Assembly (NCBI RefSeq): GCF_023277115.1
Contig: NZ_JALQCS010000001.1
Span: 1,668,001-1,732,000, forward strand
From: Acidithiobacillus acidisediminis
GTDB lineage: Bacteria; Pseudomonadota; Gammaproteobacteria; Acidithiobacillales; Acidithiobacillaceae
Direction: 5' to 3'
DNA length: 64,000 nt
Shown here: piece by piece, positions 18,912 to 31,283 of the stretch
How the letters are laid out: each line of letters begins with the position of its first letter
Position numbering within the stretch: the first letter of the stretch is position 1
Position numbers and translations under genes: made by a program
The notes under the pieces: generated by a model
What the model saw: the letters and a program-made list of their open reading frames with translations, nothing else
What the model was told of the DNA's origin: nothing
The model's database searches: none

Positions 18912-19885
18912 TATTGTTCTCCCTTGAACTGTGCGGCATGAGACGATACTGCAAGGAACTCTGCGACCGCGTGGCGTACGGCCAGGGCGGCGGCCAGGGC
19001 GTCTCGTCCTTCTTCTGCCTGGCACAGCACTTTGCCGTGTCCGGAGATGGCGTCAAGAAACGCCGATATTTCATGGTCCAGTGCGTCTACGGGTTGCAGA
19101 TCGATGACTTCCTCTTTGACTCCGGGGATACCCGGGACTTGTCCCGCGCCGCGACGATAAAAGGTCAACCGATTCTGGAGAAAGTCGACAGAGGCATACC
19201 GATCGGGCCAAAAAATCCGCATCCGTCGCACGGCCTCGCGCACCACCCGGGACGCCGCCAGATTGGCAACACTGCCATTGCTGAGCGTCACCCAGGCATT
19301 GGCCATGTCTGCTTGTTCAGTGACTGCAGCTACACCCACGGCGCGGACTTCCTGCAGGGAGGAGTTGCCTAGCATGAGCACAAGGTCAAGATCATGAATC
19401 ATGAGATCCATGATCACGTCCACGTCGAGGGAACGCGGCTTGAACGGCGCAAGACGCTCCGCTTCGATATAGCGTGGCGGAGGGAATCCCTGGCTGCGCA
19501 GGTGTTGCATCACGATCTGGGCACGTTCGATCTGTCCTACTGCGAGTATGGCGCCCTGCGCTTTTGCCTGTTGAATGAGATCGTCTGCTTCTTCCAACGT
19601 GAAGGTAAAGGGTTTCTCTACCAAACAATGTATACCCCGCGCGATTGCCGCTTTGGCGACGCGGTGATGATGGAGAGTAGGCGTGACGATAGAGATCGCA
19701 TCGACCTCGCCAAGCAGTGTCTCTAGGTCATCGTAGGCACGGCAGCCAAGTTCCTGGGCAACGCTATGGGCGCGCTCGATATCGGTGTCGTAGAGCCCCT
19801 GCAATTGGGAAATGCGAGCATATTTCTGGGCGTGAAAGCGGCCGAGATGACCGACGCCGACGACTCCCGTACGCAGTTCCGTCAT
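18911..19885 (-). CDS. gnnA: UDP-GlcNAc 3-dehydrogenase GnnA (Gfo/Idh/MocA family)
   Basis: 324 residues. An N-terminal Rossmann domain (TGVVGVGHLGRFHAQKY) precedes a Gfo/Idh/MocA C-terminal domain with the EKPFTFTLEEAD motif around residues 90-101. The lysine is the usual catalytic base, and a conserved His lies in LMIHDLDLVLML. In A. ferrooxidans GnnA oxidises the 3-hydroxyl of UDP-GlcNAc with NAD+ so that GnnB can transaminate it. The start ATG overlaps the lpxA stop by 4 bases. Neighbours lpxA, gnnB and lpxB support this call over a generic oxidoreductase. Confidence 0.88.
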   Translation of the reverse strand: MTELRTGVVGVGHLGRFHAQKYARISQLQGLYDTDIERAHSVAQELGCRAYDDLETLLGEVDAISIVTPTLHHHRVAKAAIARGIHCLVEKPFTFTLEEADDLIQQAKAQGAILAVGQIERAQIVMQHLRSQGFPPPRYIEAERLAPFKPRSLDVDVIMDLMIHDLDLVLMLGNSSLQEVRAVGVAAVTEQADMANAWVTLSNGSVANLAASRVVREAVRRMRIFWPDRYASVDFLQNRLTFYRRGAGQVPGIPGVKEEVIDLQPVDALDHEISAFLDAISGHGKVLCQAEEGRDALAAALAVRHAVAEFLAVSSHAAQFKGEQ

Positions 19886-20664
19886 GGCCGTGTGATCCCC
19901 CGTTTGCTGCTCCGGATGAAATCGAGTAAGCGCTGGGTCTCTGCGCCATCCAGGCCCTCTGCCAGGACTTCCTGCATGGCCTCTTCCAGCAATTTTCCGG
20001 AGCGGAACAGGATCCGGTAAATCCGTTTCAACGTGTGGATCTGCTCCTTGGAAAAGCCGCGTCGACTGAGGCCACGAACATTGATGCCGTGCAGTTGCGC
20101 GTGATTCCCTGCCGCCATCATATAGGGAGGAATATCCAGAGGTGCCATGGTCCCACCCCCAAGAATGGCGTGTGCGCCGACCCGGGCGAACTGATGCACT
20201 GCCGACAGTCCACCGAGAATGGCATCATCCTCAACGATCACGTGTCCAGCCAAGGTTGCCGCGTTGGCCATCACTACCCGATCACCGATCTGGCAGTCAT
20301 GGGCAACATGGCAGTAGGCCATAAAGAGATTGTGCGAGCCGATACGCGTCGTGCCACCGCCTTTCACAGTACCACGATTGATGGTGACAAATTCACGAAA
20401 GGTATTGTCGGCACCAATCTCGAGTCGGGTCTCCTCCCCTCGATAGCCCAGATCCTGTGGTGCTGTACCAATGGAAGCAAACGGGAAGATGTGGTTGCGC
20501 GGCCCAATCGTACAGGGTCCCTCCAGGACAGCATGCGCATCCACCCGACAATTCTCCCCAAGGGCGACGCCGGCGCCAATGACAGCAAAGGGCCCGATAA
20601 CACAGCCATCACCAATCCGGGCATGTGGATCAATCGCCGCGCGTGCATCGATCACGGCGCTCAC
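19882..20664 (-). CDS. lpxA: UDP-(N-acetyl)glucosamine acyltransferase LpxA
   Basis: 260 residues, a left-handed beta-helix of hexapeptide repeats with a helical C-terminus. The catalytic histidine is His122 in [11 protein letters not shown], and [21 protein letters not shown] is the conserved C-terminal entry region. LpxA transfers a 3-hydroxyacyl chain from ACP to position 3 of the UDP-sugar. With gnnAB directly downstream, the acceptor is probably UDP-GlcNAc3N, giving an amide instead of an ester. The start is a GTG at 20664 whose GTGA overlaps the fabZ stop. Confidence 0.96.
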   Translation of the reverse strand: MSAVIDARAAIDPHARIGDGCVIGPFAVIGAGVALGENCRVDAHAVLEGPCTIGPRNHIFPFASIGTAPQDLGYRGEETRLEIGADNTFREFVTINRGTVKGGGTTRIGSHNLFMAYCHVAHDCQIGDRVVMANAATLAGHVIVEDDAILGGLSAVHQFARVGAHAILGGGTMAPLDIPPYMMAAGNHAQLHGINVRGLSRRGFSKEQIHTLKRIYRILFRSGKLLEEAMQEVLAEGLDGAETQRLLDFIRSSKRGITRP

Positions 20665-21107
20665 AGTTCACGCTCGCGCAAGGTTGCCATCAACAAGGCC
20701 GAAGCGACCACCGCGCCATCAACGGTCGCCACGGTTTCCATCTGCCACATGCCCGACTTGCGCCGTGCCACCTCCGCCGACAAAATCAGCTGATCACCGG
20801 GTGTCACCGGCCGTCGAAAACGCGCCTTATCGATACCAGCAAAATAGACTGCCGCATTTTCGCCATACTTGTCTTCCGAGACGAAGGCCAAAATTGCGGC
20901 TGCCTGTGCCAGGGATTCGATGATCAAAACCCCTGGCATGACGGGAAAGTCCGGGAAATGTCCCTGAAAGTGAGGCTCGTTCATGGTGACGTTCTTGATC
21001 GCACGCAGCCGCTTTCCTATCTCAATTTCGAGAATCCGATCCACCAGCAGGAACGGGTACCGGTGCGGCAAACGACGTAGGATCTGATGAATATCAAAAC
21101 CTTCCAT
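20661..21107 (-). CDS. fabZ: (3R)-hydroxyacyl-ACP dehydratase FabZ
   Basis: 148 residues, hot-dog fold. FabZ dehydrates 3-hydroxyacyl-ACP in fatty-acid elongation and competes with LpxA and LpxD for the same substrates. [20 protein letters not shown] contains the catalytic His50 and Glu64, and [12 protein letters not shown] is the typical N-terminus. The ATG at 21107 has a TAGGAG ribosome-binding site 5 bases upstream. A GTG two codons earlier is in frame but overlaps that site. It lies between lpxD and lpxA as in most proteobacteria. Confidence 0.95.
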   Translation of the reverse strand: MEGFDIHQILRRLPHRYPFLLVDRILEIEIGKRLRAIKNVTMNEPHFQGHFPDFPVMPGVLIIESLAQAAAILAFVSEDKYGENAAVYFAGIDKARFRRPVTPGDQLILSAEVARRKSGMWQMETVATVDGAVVASALLMATLREREL

Positions 21108-21115
21108 GAACACTC

Positions 21116-22162
21116 CTAAGTGGAAGAGGAATTGGGCACGGTGCCGATCGCTCCGCGCAAACGGCGCAGAACGCTATCCAGACGATTCAGCTGCGCGACG
21201 GTGCGGCGCCAGCGTCGTGCCTCCTGGGCGGGAATGACACCAGAATAGACTCCCGCCTGACGGATATCATGGGTGATGGCGCTCTGCCCGGCAATCACCG
21301 TACCGTCGGCAATAACGATATGGCCGGCGAACCCAACCTGGCCACCAATACGACAATTCCGTCCGATACGGGTGCTACCAGCGATGCCGGTTTGCCCGGC
21401 GATCACCGTATCGGCACCGATCTCGACGTTATGCCCCACCTGCACTAGGTTGTCGATCTTCACGCCGTCGCCAATGATGGTATCTGCCAAAGCGCCGCGA
21501 TCGATACAGCTGTTGGCGCCGATCTCGACCCTTGTTCCCAGTAGAACGCGGCCAATCTGGGGGATTTTTTCATAGCCGGACGCCGTTTGGGCGAAGCCGA
21601 AGCCGTCAGCACCAATGACGGCGTTGCTGTGAATGATGCAAGCTTCGCCCAAACGCGATGCGGCCAAAACCTTGACCCCGGGGTAGAGGTGTGAATACGC
21701 GCCAATCTCGACATCCGCCCCAATCACCACCCCTGCCTCCAACCACACCCCGGCACCAATCTTCGCTCCGGCTGCAATCTCTACAAAAGCTTCGATGCGC
21801 GCGCTAGCATCGATCCTGGCGCTGGCGGCAACGCGCGCATCTGGCGAACGCCAGGGGGTTACGGCTGGCTCGGGATAGAGCAACTGCATGGCGCGCGCGA
21901 AACTCGCGTAGGGATTGTCGCTCCACAGTGCAGGACCAGAATAGTGTTCTGCATGCCCCGACGACAGGATCAACGCTCCCACCCTCGTCTCGGCGAGGAG
22001 CGGCAGATATTTCCCATCTTGCAGGAAGCTCAGTTCGTCTTCCCGCGCGCTTGCCAAGGGTGCAATGGCGCGCAGTTGCAGGGCTGGATCACCGCGATAG
22101 GCAAGTTCCAAGGCTTCAGCCAGTGTCCCGAGGGTATATTCTCGCCGTGCTGGAATGCTCAT
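21116..22162 (-). CDS. lpxD: UDP-3-O-acylglucosamine N-acyltransferase
   Basis: 348 residues. Residues 1-100 are the uridine-binding domain ([26 protein letters not shown]). A left-handed beta-helix follows with many hexapeptide repeats such as [14 protein letters not shown], the active-site His is in [11 protein letters not shown], and a C-terminal helix closes the protein. LpxD adds the second 3-hydroxyacyl chain, at N-2. It overlaps the skp-like gene upstream by 4 bases and is followed 8 bases later by fabZ. Confidence 0.95.
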   Translation of the reverse strand: MSIPARREYTLGTLAEALELAYRGDPALQLRAIAPLASAREDELSFLQDGKYLPLLAETRVGALILSSGHAEHYSGPALWSDNPYASFARAMQLLYPEPAVTPWRSPDARVAASARIDASARIEAFVEIAAGAKIGAGVWLEAGVVIGADVEIGAYSHLYPGVKVLAASRLGEACIIHSNAVIGADGFGFAQTASGYEKIPQIGRVLLGTRVEIGANSCIDRGALADTIIGDGVKIDNLVQVGHNVEIGADTVIAGQTGIAGSTRIGRNCRIGGQVGFAGHIVIADGTVIAGQSAITHDIRQAGVYSGVIPAQEARRWRRTVAQLNRLDSVLRRLRGAIGTVPNSSST

Positions 22163-22689
22163 TTTGCGGATCCCGTCTTCGGTTTTTCCATGGCTGCGAC
22201 CACTTGCTGGGTGAGATCAATGGCGCCACTGACATAGAGCACGGACTTGTCGTTGAGGATCAGGGTATAGTGTCCCTGCTTCCCGATCCGGGTAACCACG
22301 CGAACCAGCCGCGCCTGAATGCTTTCCAGGATCTGATTTCGTTGCAAGTTGATCTGATCTTGCGCTGTTTGTCGCATTTTCTGCAAGTCCATGACCATAC
22401 CCTGTAGCTGCGCCTCGCGCTTTTGCCGATCGGCGTTATTTAGCTTGGGAAAGTCCTCTTCCAGGGCTTTTTGAGTGCTGACAATCTGTTGCTGTTTCTG
22501 TTCGATGGCCTTTTCTTTTTCGGCGATCAGTTGATTGAGGGCCTTGGCCCCAACCTGTGCCTCCGGCAGTTCGCGCAGTGCCTTGTCCAGGTCAACAAAC
22601 CCAATTTTGGGCGTGTCCGCCAGCGTCCAAGGAGCGACCAAAAGGCCGCAGAACAAAACGACGATGTAGCATTTCCAGCAACCACGCAT
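22159..22689 (-). CDS. skp: OmpH/Skp-family periplasmic chaperone
   Basis: 176 residues. A signal peptide covers about residues 1-24 (hydrophobic core IVVLFCGLLVAP, likely cleavage after TLA). The mature part begins KIGFVDLDKALRELPEAQ, typical of OmpH proteins, and continues as long charged helices that form the tentacles of the trimeric chaperone. Skp holds unfolded outer-membrane proteins in the periplasm for BamA. Its start shares one base with the bamA stop, and lpxD follows with a 4-base overlap. Confidence 0.92.
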   Translation of the reverse strand: MRGCWKCYIVVLFCGLLVAPWTLADTPKIGFVDLDKALRELPEAQVGAKALNQLIAEKEKAIEQKQQQIVSTQKALEEDFPKLNNADRQKREAQLQGMVMDLQKMRQTAQDQINLQRNQILESIQARLVRVVTRIGKQGHYTLILNDKSVLYVSGAIDLTQQVVAAMEKPKTGSAK

Positions 22690-25031
22690 CAGAAGGCGTT
22701 ACCCACAGTAAATTGCAGCGGCTGGGTCAAATCGCCCGGCTTTTTATCCAAGGGGATGGCCAGAGACAGACGCAGTGGTCCGAGGGGGCTGATCCACAGC
22801 AAGCCGATACCGGCCGTCGTGCGCATTTCGCCCAGGCTGGGAAAATAGCTATTGGAGTACGCATAGTTGGTAGTGCTGCCGTTAACGGGATTGACACCAT
22901 ATACCCAACCACTGGCGACGAAGGCATTCATCCGAAAATTTTTGTTATCCTCGAGGCCCGGGAGGGGAAAATATAAGTTGGCATCAAGCAGTAGTTCGCG
23001 CGTACCACCCACCGGATACCCGTCAATCTGCGGGCCTACGGCATAGGTTTGGTACCCGGGCAAAGTGAGCGGGCCACCAAGATAGAAATTATTGAAGAAC
23101 GGCACCGGTTTACCGGAATAACTGTTGATGAAACCGTAGCGCAGACCCAATCCGCCACTCAACCAAGAAGTGAATGGGTGGTAGTAGTTGGCCTTCATTT
23201 CCGCCTTGTACCAGCGCAGGTTACCTGGTGGCACGGCCGCTTTAAGTGAGAGACTACCATAGAGCCCACTGGTCGGAAAAATGGGGGAGTTGGTGGTGTT
23301 GTATACGAGATCATTACCAATGGTGATCGAGTTGGTGCTGTTACCATAACTATTAATGTAGTTTTGATACAGCGGAATGGGATTGCTGGTATCGAGTGTG
23401 ATTCTGGTGTGGGTAAAGCCTACCGACATATAGTCGTAGACGTACTCCAAAACCGGAATTCCGAGGGTAACTGCTCCGCCCAGATCCACTTCCTGATAGG
23501 GCGCGACGGCCAAGGTCGAGAGATTAGTGTCATTGCGGAAAACGTTAAACCCTAGGCTAATACCATCCGGGGTGAAGTACGGATCGGTATAAGATAGGTT
23601 GAACGCGCTACCAAGACCGCCAACATTTGCCGAAAATGACAGGGCATTACCGGTACCCATGAAATTTTTCTGACTGATGGAGCCGTTGAAAAGAAAACCC
23701 TGCGCATTCGAGTAACCCACACCGACACTGAAGGAGCCAGTCGGGCGCTCGTCGACCGCAACATCAAGATCCAGCTGATCTGGATGTCCAGGTACCGGCA
23801 CCGTCTTGGTCGTGACATTCTGGTAAAAACCCGTTTGCTCGAGACGTAACTTGGATCGATCAATCAGGTTACGGTTATAGAGAGATCCTTCCATCTGGCG
23901 GAACTGACGGCGGACGACATAGTCCATACTGCGATTATTGTTGCTGATATCAATACGCCGAATGTACACGCGATGCCCGGGGTCCACCTGAAAATTCAGC
24001 GCTACTTCGTGGGTCTTCGGATCCACCGTTGGCACCGGCGTAGTGTTGGCGAAGGCATAGCCATAATCACCAAGCTCATCGGCAATTGCTTTATTGGTAT
24101 CAAGAATCTTTGATTTTGAAAACCGCTCGCCCGGATGGATCTGGACCAGATCTTCCAATTTCTTTCGAGGAAGAATGAGATCGCCAGTCAAATCCACCTT
24201 GCTGACATGATAAACATCGCCCTCATGGACATTTACCGTAAGATAGACGAAGCGACGATTGGGAGTAATTTGTACCTGCGTCGATTCGATCGCGAAATTC
24301 AGGTAACCGCGATCGAGATAGAAATTAGTGAGTTTTTCCAGGCTCTTGGAAAATTTCTCCTGCGAATATCTATCATTCTTGCTGAAGAACGAGAAGGCAT
24401 CCGGCGCGCCAATGGAGAATAGCCCACGCAGACGACTTTCACTGAAAGCATGGTTGCCGATGATATTGACCTGTTTGATGGTGGCCTGCTGCCCCTGCTC
24501 TACGGCAATGCGAATGGCAACCCGATTACGTGATAGCTTCTCAACGTGCGGTGTTATTTTCGCATCATAGTAGCCCATGCCCTCGTACTGCTGTTGTAGC
24601 CCCTGCACGACCTGATCGAGGGTAGCCTTGTTGAAGATATGGCGCACCTCCAGGCCGATCCCCTTGAGGGTGGACGCCACCTCATCTTTGGAGAAGGCCT
24701 TGATACCCTTGGTCTCAATACTGGCGATGATCGGTCGCTCCTTAACCACGATCACCAAATCACTGCCCGATCGGGCCACGCTCACATCCTGGAAGAAACC
24801 GGTGGAGTAGAGGTCCTGCACCGCCTTCTGCGCCAAGGCATCGTCGACAGATTCGCCGATATGGATGGGCAAATAATTGTATACCGTACCCGGGGTAATA
24901 TGCTGCAACCCCTTGATCTCGATATTCTTGACAGTAAAGGGAGAGAAGGCCCAGGCAGGTACCAAAGCAGAGGCACAGAACATCGCTGCCGACAGCGTGA
25001 TCACCCGGGTGGCTCGGGGAGAAAGGCGCAT
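22689..25031 (-). CDS. bamA: Outer-membrane protein assembly factor BamA
   Basis: 780 residues. A signal peptide at 1-28 ends PAWA. Five POTRA domains follow (the first begins FTVKNIEIKGLQHI), then an Omp85 beta-barrel from about residue 420. The C-terminus ends in phenylalanine (LQFTVGNAF), the outer-membrane beta-signal. BamA folds and inserts outer-membrane proteins. The frame is open 34 codons upstream into rseP, but the ATG at 25031, just after the rseP stop, gives a proper signal peptide and has a GAAGAAA purine stretch upstream. Confidence 0.95.
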   Translation of the reverse strand: MRLSPRATRVITLSAAMFCASALVPAWAFSPFTVKNIEIKGLQHITPGTVYNYLPIHIGESVDDALAQKAVQDLYSTGFFQDVSVARSGSDLVIVVKERPIIASIETKGIKAFSKDEVASTLKGIGLEVRHIFNKATLDQVVQGLQQQYEGMGYYDAKITPHVEKLSRNRVAIRIAVEQGQQATIKQVNIIGNHAFSESRLRGLFSIGAPDAFSFFSKNDRYSQEKFSKSLEKLTNFYLDRGYLNFAIESTQVQITPNRRFVYLTVNVHEGDVYHVSKVDLTGDLILPRKKLEDLVQIHPGERFSKSKILDTNKAIADELGDYGYAFANTTPVPTVDPKTHEVALNFQVDPGHRVYIRRIDISNNNRSMDYVVRRQFRQMEGSLYNRNLIDRSKLRLEQTGFYQNVTTKTVPVPGHPDQLDLDVAVDERPTGSFSVGVGYSNAQGFLFNGSISQKNFMGTGNALSFSANVGGLGSAFNLSYTDPYFTPDGISLGFNVFRNDTNLSTLAVAPYQEVDLGGAVTLGIPVLEYVYDYMSVGFTHTRITLDTSNPIPLYQNYINSYGNSTNSITIGNDLVYNTTNSPIFPTSGLYGSLSLKAAVPPGNLRWYKAEMKANYYHPFTSWLSGGLGLRYGFINSYSGKPVPFFNNFYLGGPLTLPGYQTYAVGPQIDGYPVGGTRELLLDANLYFPLPGLEDNKNFRMNAFVASGWVYGVNPVNGSTTNYAYSNSYFPSLGEMRTTAGIGLLWISPLGPLRLSLAIPLDKKPGDLTQPLQFTVGNAF

Positions 25032-25036
25032 TTTCT

Positions 25037-26395
25037 TCACGGTTTCAACATTCTCACAGTGTCGTTGTAAAGGGCTAGGAACAGGAGCATCAGGATCAGC
25101 ACTATACCGATCATCTGCGCTTTTTGCACCCATTCGGGAGGCAGTGGGCGCCCGCGCAGCATCTCCGCAAAGGCAAAGACGAGATGGCCGCCATCAAGGA
25201 CAGGCAAGGGAAAGAGATTGATCACGCCCAGGCTGATGCTGAGCAAGGCAAGAAAACTCAGGTAGGGGGCAAAACCCGCAGAAAAGCTTTGTCCAGCGAC
25301 CTCGGCAATGCCGATCGGCCCGCTGATGTTGCTCGTCGATATGGTTCCTTGCACCATGCGCCAGATCATTTCCAGGGATAGGCTGGTTACCACCCAGGTC
25401 TGCTGCGCGCCGTAGCCGATCGCCTCGGCAAGGCCGCGGCGATGCAGCACGATGAGCGATTTCGGCAGAGGGGCCAGGGTGATTCCTAAATAGCCCTCCG
25501 GTTTCCCCTGAGAGAGCACGGTTTGCAAGGCGATCTGCCCACTATGCACGATGCCCTGAGGATTCTGCCACTGGATCTGTACAGCCTTCGCCGGTTCCGC
25601 CGCGATGAGCTGTGCAAGCTCTTGCCAGCTGAACGTTTTTTGCTGTGCCACGGCAAGGATTTTATCTCCGGGCCGTATGCCAAGCTTGGCCGCTGGACTA
25701 TGCGGCAGGACCGTTCCCACAACGGGTGGCAAGTAGGGACCCATGCCCAGGACCTGCGACAAAAATCCCGTCCCGACGCTGTCCTGCGGCAACTTTCCCA
25801 GGGGTAGGCGCAGTGTCCGTCGCACCCCCGCCGGATCACTAACCACGATCTGCGCATTTTCCTGATTCACCGCTGCCGCCAGGAGACGCACTCGCACATC
25901 TTGCCAATTATGAATGGCTACGCCGTTGATTTGTTGTATACGATCACCCAAGCGCAGATCGCTGTGCTGGGCAATGAATCCCTGTGGACTGATACTGCCG
26001 ATGATCGGCGCAATACCGGGAATGCCCATGAAACCAACGGCGACATAGACCAAGATCGCGAGAAGAAAGTTTGCTCCAGGCCCCGCCACGGCAATCAGCA
26101 TTCGTCGCGCTGGCGCAAGGGTATTGAAGGCCCGCCCACGGTCCGCATCGGCCAGTGGCTGCTCCGGACTCTCCTCCAGCATTTTTACGTAGCCGCCAAG
26201 AGGGATGCTGGCGATACGAAATTCCGTTGCGTCCGCCCCAAACTTCCGTTCCCATAAGGCTGGACCGAAGCCGATGCTGAAACGCAGAATCCGCACACCG
26301 AGGGCGCGGGCAACGAGAAAATGGCCGGCTTCGTGAAAGGTCACCAAGATACTGATGGCGACAAGGAAAGCGACCAGGGTTGTCAGAAATTCCAC
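25037..26395 (-). CDS. rseP: Site-2 protease RseP (RIP zinc metalloprotease)
   Basis: 452 residues, polytopic. The zinc site HEAGH (His21, Glu22, His25) lies in the first transmembrane segment and the matching NLFPLPVLDGGHL motif in a later one. Two PDZ domains occupy roughly residues 110-300. RseP cleaves anti-sigma factors within the membrane in envelope-stress signalling. The start is a GTG at 26395. It lies between dxr and bamA as in most proteobacteria. No rseA or rpoE gene is in the window. Confidence 0.95.
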   Translation of the reverse strand: MEFLTTLVAFLVAISILVTFHEAGHFLVARALGVRILRFSIGFGPALWERKFGADATEFRIASIPLGGYVKMLEESPEQPLADADRGRAFNTLAPARRMLIAVAGPGANFLLAILVYVAVGFMGIPGIAPIIGSISPQGFIAQHSDLRLGDRIQQINGVAIHNWQDVRVRLLAAAVNQENAQIVVSDPAGVRRTLRLPLGKLPQDSVGTGFLSQVLGMGPYLPPVVGTVLPHSPAAKLGIRPGDKILAVAQQKTFSWQELAQLIAAEPAKAVQIQWQNPQGIVHSGQIALQTVLSQGKPEGYLGITLAPLPKSLIVLHRRGLAEAIGYGAQQTWVVTSLSLEMIWRMVQGTISTSNISGPIGIAEVAGQSFSAGFAPYLSFLALLSISLGVINLFPLPVLDGGHLVFAFAEMLRGRPLPPEWVQKAQMIGIVLILMLLFLALYNDTVRMLKP

Positions 26396-26403
26396 GGTTA
26401 CGG

Positions 26404-27567
26404 TCAGGCTGCACCCGCAAGAAGGATCTGTTGTTGCGCCTGCACTCGCGCTTCGGCATCGATGGCCATGACGGCATCGAGATCGGTGGGGCTGGCGGGT
26501 TGATAGGCATCCAGAGTAGCAGCGACGACCCGCGCGATGCCGGGAAAGGTCAGTTGTTCGTCCAGAAAGGCTTGCACCGCAACTTCATTGGCGGCGTTGA
26601 GCACGGCCGTCGTTGCCGAACCTCCCGCCAGGGCCTGGAATGCCAGAGCTAGGCAAGGGAAGCGCTGTAAGTCCGGCTCCTCAAATTGCAGTGCTGGACC
26701 GCGTGCCAGATCCAGAGAGGAGACGCCACTCTCAATCCGCTCGGGGTAGGCCAATGCGTGGGCGATTGGCGTGCGCATGTCAGGATTTCCCAGCTGCGCC
26801 AGCACCGAGCCGTCCAGATACTCGACCATGGAATGAATGATACTCTGCGGATGGATGAGTACGCTGATGCGTTCGACCGTGAGGTCAAAGAGCCAGCGGG
26901 CTTCAATGACCTCCAAGCCCTTGTTCATCATTGTTGCGGAATCCACCGAGATCTTGCGCCCCATCACCCAGTTGGGATGCGCGCAGGCCTGCGCTGGAGT
27001 AACGCGCTGTAGATCTGTGAGGGGAGTTTGCCGGAAGGGTCCACCAGAAGCCGTCAGGATGATGCGCCGCACGCCGCGAGCGTCACCAAAACACTGGAAA
27101 ATGGCATTATGTTCACTGTCTATGGGCAGTAGCGTGATCTGATGGCGTCGCACTTCCGCCATGAAGAGTTCCCCTGCCATGACTAGACATTCTTTGTTCG
27201 CCAGATAGATCTTTTTGCCTGCGCGCACTGCGGCCAAAGTGGGAAGCAGTCCAGCAGCACCGACAATGGCGGCCATGACCTCGTCTACGCCCGGGTATGT
27301 CACTGCAGCCTGCAATGCCTCTTCGCCGCCACTGACTTCAATATCCGGCATATCCGCCAGTTGCTCGCGCAAACGGCGCGCCGCTTGTGGGTCGCGCATG
27401 ACTGCCAGCTTGGGCCGATGACTGCGGCAGAGGGTGGCCATTTCCTCGACACGTTGGTTGGCCGTCAAGACCAGAACGCGAAATTGATCTGGATGTCTGC
27501 CGACCACATCCAGGGTGTTCTTGCCGATAGAACCGGTTGCTCCGAGGATGCAAATGCCGCGTGTCAT
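26404..27567 (-). CDS. dxr: 1-deoxy-D-xylulose 5-phosphate reductoisomerase
   Basis: 387 residues. Dxr converts DXP to 2-C-methyl-D-erythritol 4-phosphate with NADPH, the committed step of non-mevalonate isoprenoid synthesis. The NADPH motif [14 protein letters not shown] opens the protein. [15 protein letters not shown] holds the metal ligands Asp and Glu, and [17 protein letters not shown] is the substrate-binding signature. The ATG at 27567 overlaps the cdsA stop (ATGA) and follows GGGGGA. A TTG five codons upstream is less likely. Confidence 0.96.
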   Translation of the reverse strand: MTRGICILGATGSIGKNTLDVVGRHPDQFRVLVLTANQRVEEMATLCRSHRPKLAVMRDPQAARRLREQLADMPDIEVSGGEEALQAAVTYPGVDEVMAAIVGAAGLLPTLAAVRAGKKIYLANKECLVMAGELFMAEVRRHQITLLPIDSEHNAIFQCFGDARGVRRIILTASGGPFRQTPLTDLQRVTPAQACAHPNWVMGRKISVDSATMMNKGLEVIEARWLFDLTVERISVLIHPQSIIHSMVEYLDGSVLAQLGNPDMRTPIAHALAYPERIESGVSSLDLARGPALQFEEPDLQRFPCLALAFQALAGGSATTAVLNAANEVAVQAFLDEQLTFPGIARVVAATLDAYQPASPTDLDAVMAIDAEARVQAQQQILLAGAA

Positions 27568-28367
27568 AGTTTCCCCCACCAATACAGCAGAATAACAAAA
27601 ACAGGTAACCCAGCCGTCATCGCATCGATGCGATCGAGAATTCCCCCGTGACCAGGCAGGATCTGACCACTATCCTTGCGCCCCGCAGCACGCTTGAGCA
27701 AGCTTTCGAAGAGATCTCCCACGACACCGGAAGATGCCACCACGAGACCCAGGCCCGCGCCCCGCAGGCAAGTCATTGCCTGCCAAGATATCAACAACCC
27801 TGACCCCAGTGTGCCGACAAGCACGCCAGCGAGCAAGCCACCCCAAAGTCCAGCCCAAGTCTTTCCTGGGCTGAGATGTGGCACCAGTCTGGACTTGCCA
27901 TAGCGTTTTCCCGCCAGCATGGCCAGCACATCGGTCATCATGATGATTGCTAGCCCCCATAACAGCCAAACCGGCTGCCACATTTGCAACCAACCTGTCA
28001 GCCAGAAGGCCGGTACCAGCACAGGCCAGGCACTCAGGCGCAGTGCCTGCGATGATGGCGTTGCCCCCGTGCGCGCCACCGTCAGCACCAGCATCAACGC
28101 AAGCAGCCAAAAGGCCGAGGCAAAAAGGGCAATATACGCTGGCCAGGTATCGGTTCGTGGCCAAAGCCAGACAAGGAGAAGAAACAAGAAAAGGGTCAGG
28201 ATCGTCCAGGGAAGCGGTTGCGGTACGCCTGCAAGTGTCCACCACTCCCATGCCCCTAGCCCCAATACTAGCGCCAGAATGGCCCAAAATAGCCAGGAAG
28301 TGCTGAACAGCACCAGTGGCACAAAGAGTGCCAAGAGGAGAAATGCCGTAATTAGTCGCTGACGCAA
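27564..28367 (-). CDS. cdsA: Phosphatidate cytidylyltransferase
   Basis: 267 residues, about eight transmembrane segments. CdsA makes CDP-diacylglycerol from phosphatidate and CTP at the inner membrane. The C-terminal signature is present as [14 protein letters not shown] and [19 protein letters not shown]. The start appears to be TTG at 28367, with AGGA 7 bases upstream and a 16-base overlap with the end of uppS. No better start gives the usual MRQRLITA N-terminus. It precedes dxr with a 4-base overlap. Confidence 0.94.
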   Translation of the reverse strand: MRQRLITAFLLLALFVPLVLFSTSWLFWAILALVLGLGAWEWWTLAGVPQPLPWTILTLFLFLLLVWLWPRTDTWPAYIALFASAFWLLALMLVLTVARTGATPSSQALRLSAWPVLVPAFWLTGWLQMWQPVWLLWGLAIIMMTDVLAMLAGKRYGKSRLVPHLSPGKTWAGLWGGLLAGVLVGTLGSGLLISWQAMTCLRGAGLGLVVASSGVVGDLFESLLKRAAGRKDSGQILPGHGGILDRIDAMTAGLPVFVILLYWWGKL

Positions 28368-29116
28368 GCATCGTCCTGGATCTGGTCGCCAGTGCGACCA
28401 AAACGACGCTGCCGCTGGGCGAAGGATTTCAGCGCCGATTCCAGGGCATTCCCATCAAAATCGGGCCATAGCGTGTCGGTAAAATAAAATTCTGTGTAGG
28501 CCAGCTGCCAGACAAGAAAGTTGCTGATCCGCTCTTCGCCGCCGGTGCGGATCAACAGATCCGGCGCTGGACTATCCGCCAGAGAAAGCTCCGCAGCAAT
28601 GTCCTCTTCGCTCAGCGATTCCAACGCCCTACCCTCGGCCAAGCATTTGGCCAACGCGCGTTGCGCCGCCATCGTCATGTCCCAGCGCCCGCCATAATTG
28701 ACGGCAAGGTTTAGGGTCAAGAGGCGATTCTCCGCCGTCAGTGTCTCTGCCTCGCGGATCATCGTTTGTAGGTCAGGCGCCAAAGTGCTTCGGTCACCAA
28801 TAATCCGTAGACGGACCCCATTTTCATGCAACTTTTTTACTTCCCGCCGTAGCATCAGGCGGAACAGATTCATGAGTAGGCGTACTTCCAATGCTGGACG
28901 CCGCCAGTTTTCGGTACTGAATGCGAACAGTGTTAAGTGGGGAATTTTCCAATCCACACAGCGTTGCACCATATCGCGCACAACCTCTGCACCCCGGCGG
29001 TGTCCGGCAACGCGCGGAAGATGGCGCCGGTAAGCCCAGCGGCCGTTGCCATCCATGATGATGGCAATATGTTGCGGCTGTTTGTTGGCTAGGTCAGTCG
29101 CTGGACTCTGAACCAA
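28352..29116 (-). CDS. uppS: Undecaprenyl diphosphate synthase (cis-prenyltransferase)
   Basis: 254 residues. UppS extends farnesyl diphosphate to C55 undecaprenyl diphosphate, the lipid carrier for peptidoglycan and polysaccharides. IIMDGNGRWA (catalytic Asp22) and LTLFAFSTENWRRP are the diagnostic motifs, and LLIRTGGEERISNFLVWQLAYTE carries the C-terminal Arg-containing motif. The start is TTG at 29116, with GGAGG 6 bases upstream inside the frr stop region. Confidence 0.95.
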   Translation of the reverse strand: MVQSPATDLANKQPQHIAIIMDGNGRWAYRRHLPRVAGHRRGAEVVRDMVQRCVDWKIPHLTLFAFSTENWRRPALEVRLLMNLFRLMLRREVKKLHENGVRLRIIGDRSTLAPDLQTMIREAETLTAENRLLTLNLAVNYGGRWDMTMAAQRALAKCLAEGRALESLSEEDIAAELSLADSPAPDLLIRTGGEERISNFLVWQLAYTEFYFTDTLWPDFDGNALESALKSFAQRQRRFGRTGDQIQDDACVSD

Positions 29117-29117
29117 G

Positions 29118-31272
<2,155 letters not shown>

Positions 31273-31283
31273 TTCTCCCTCCC

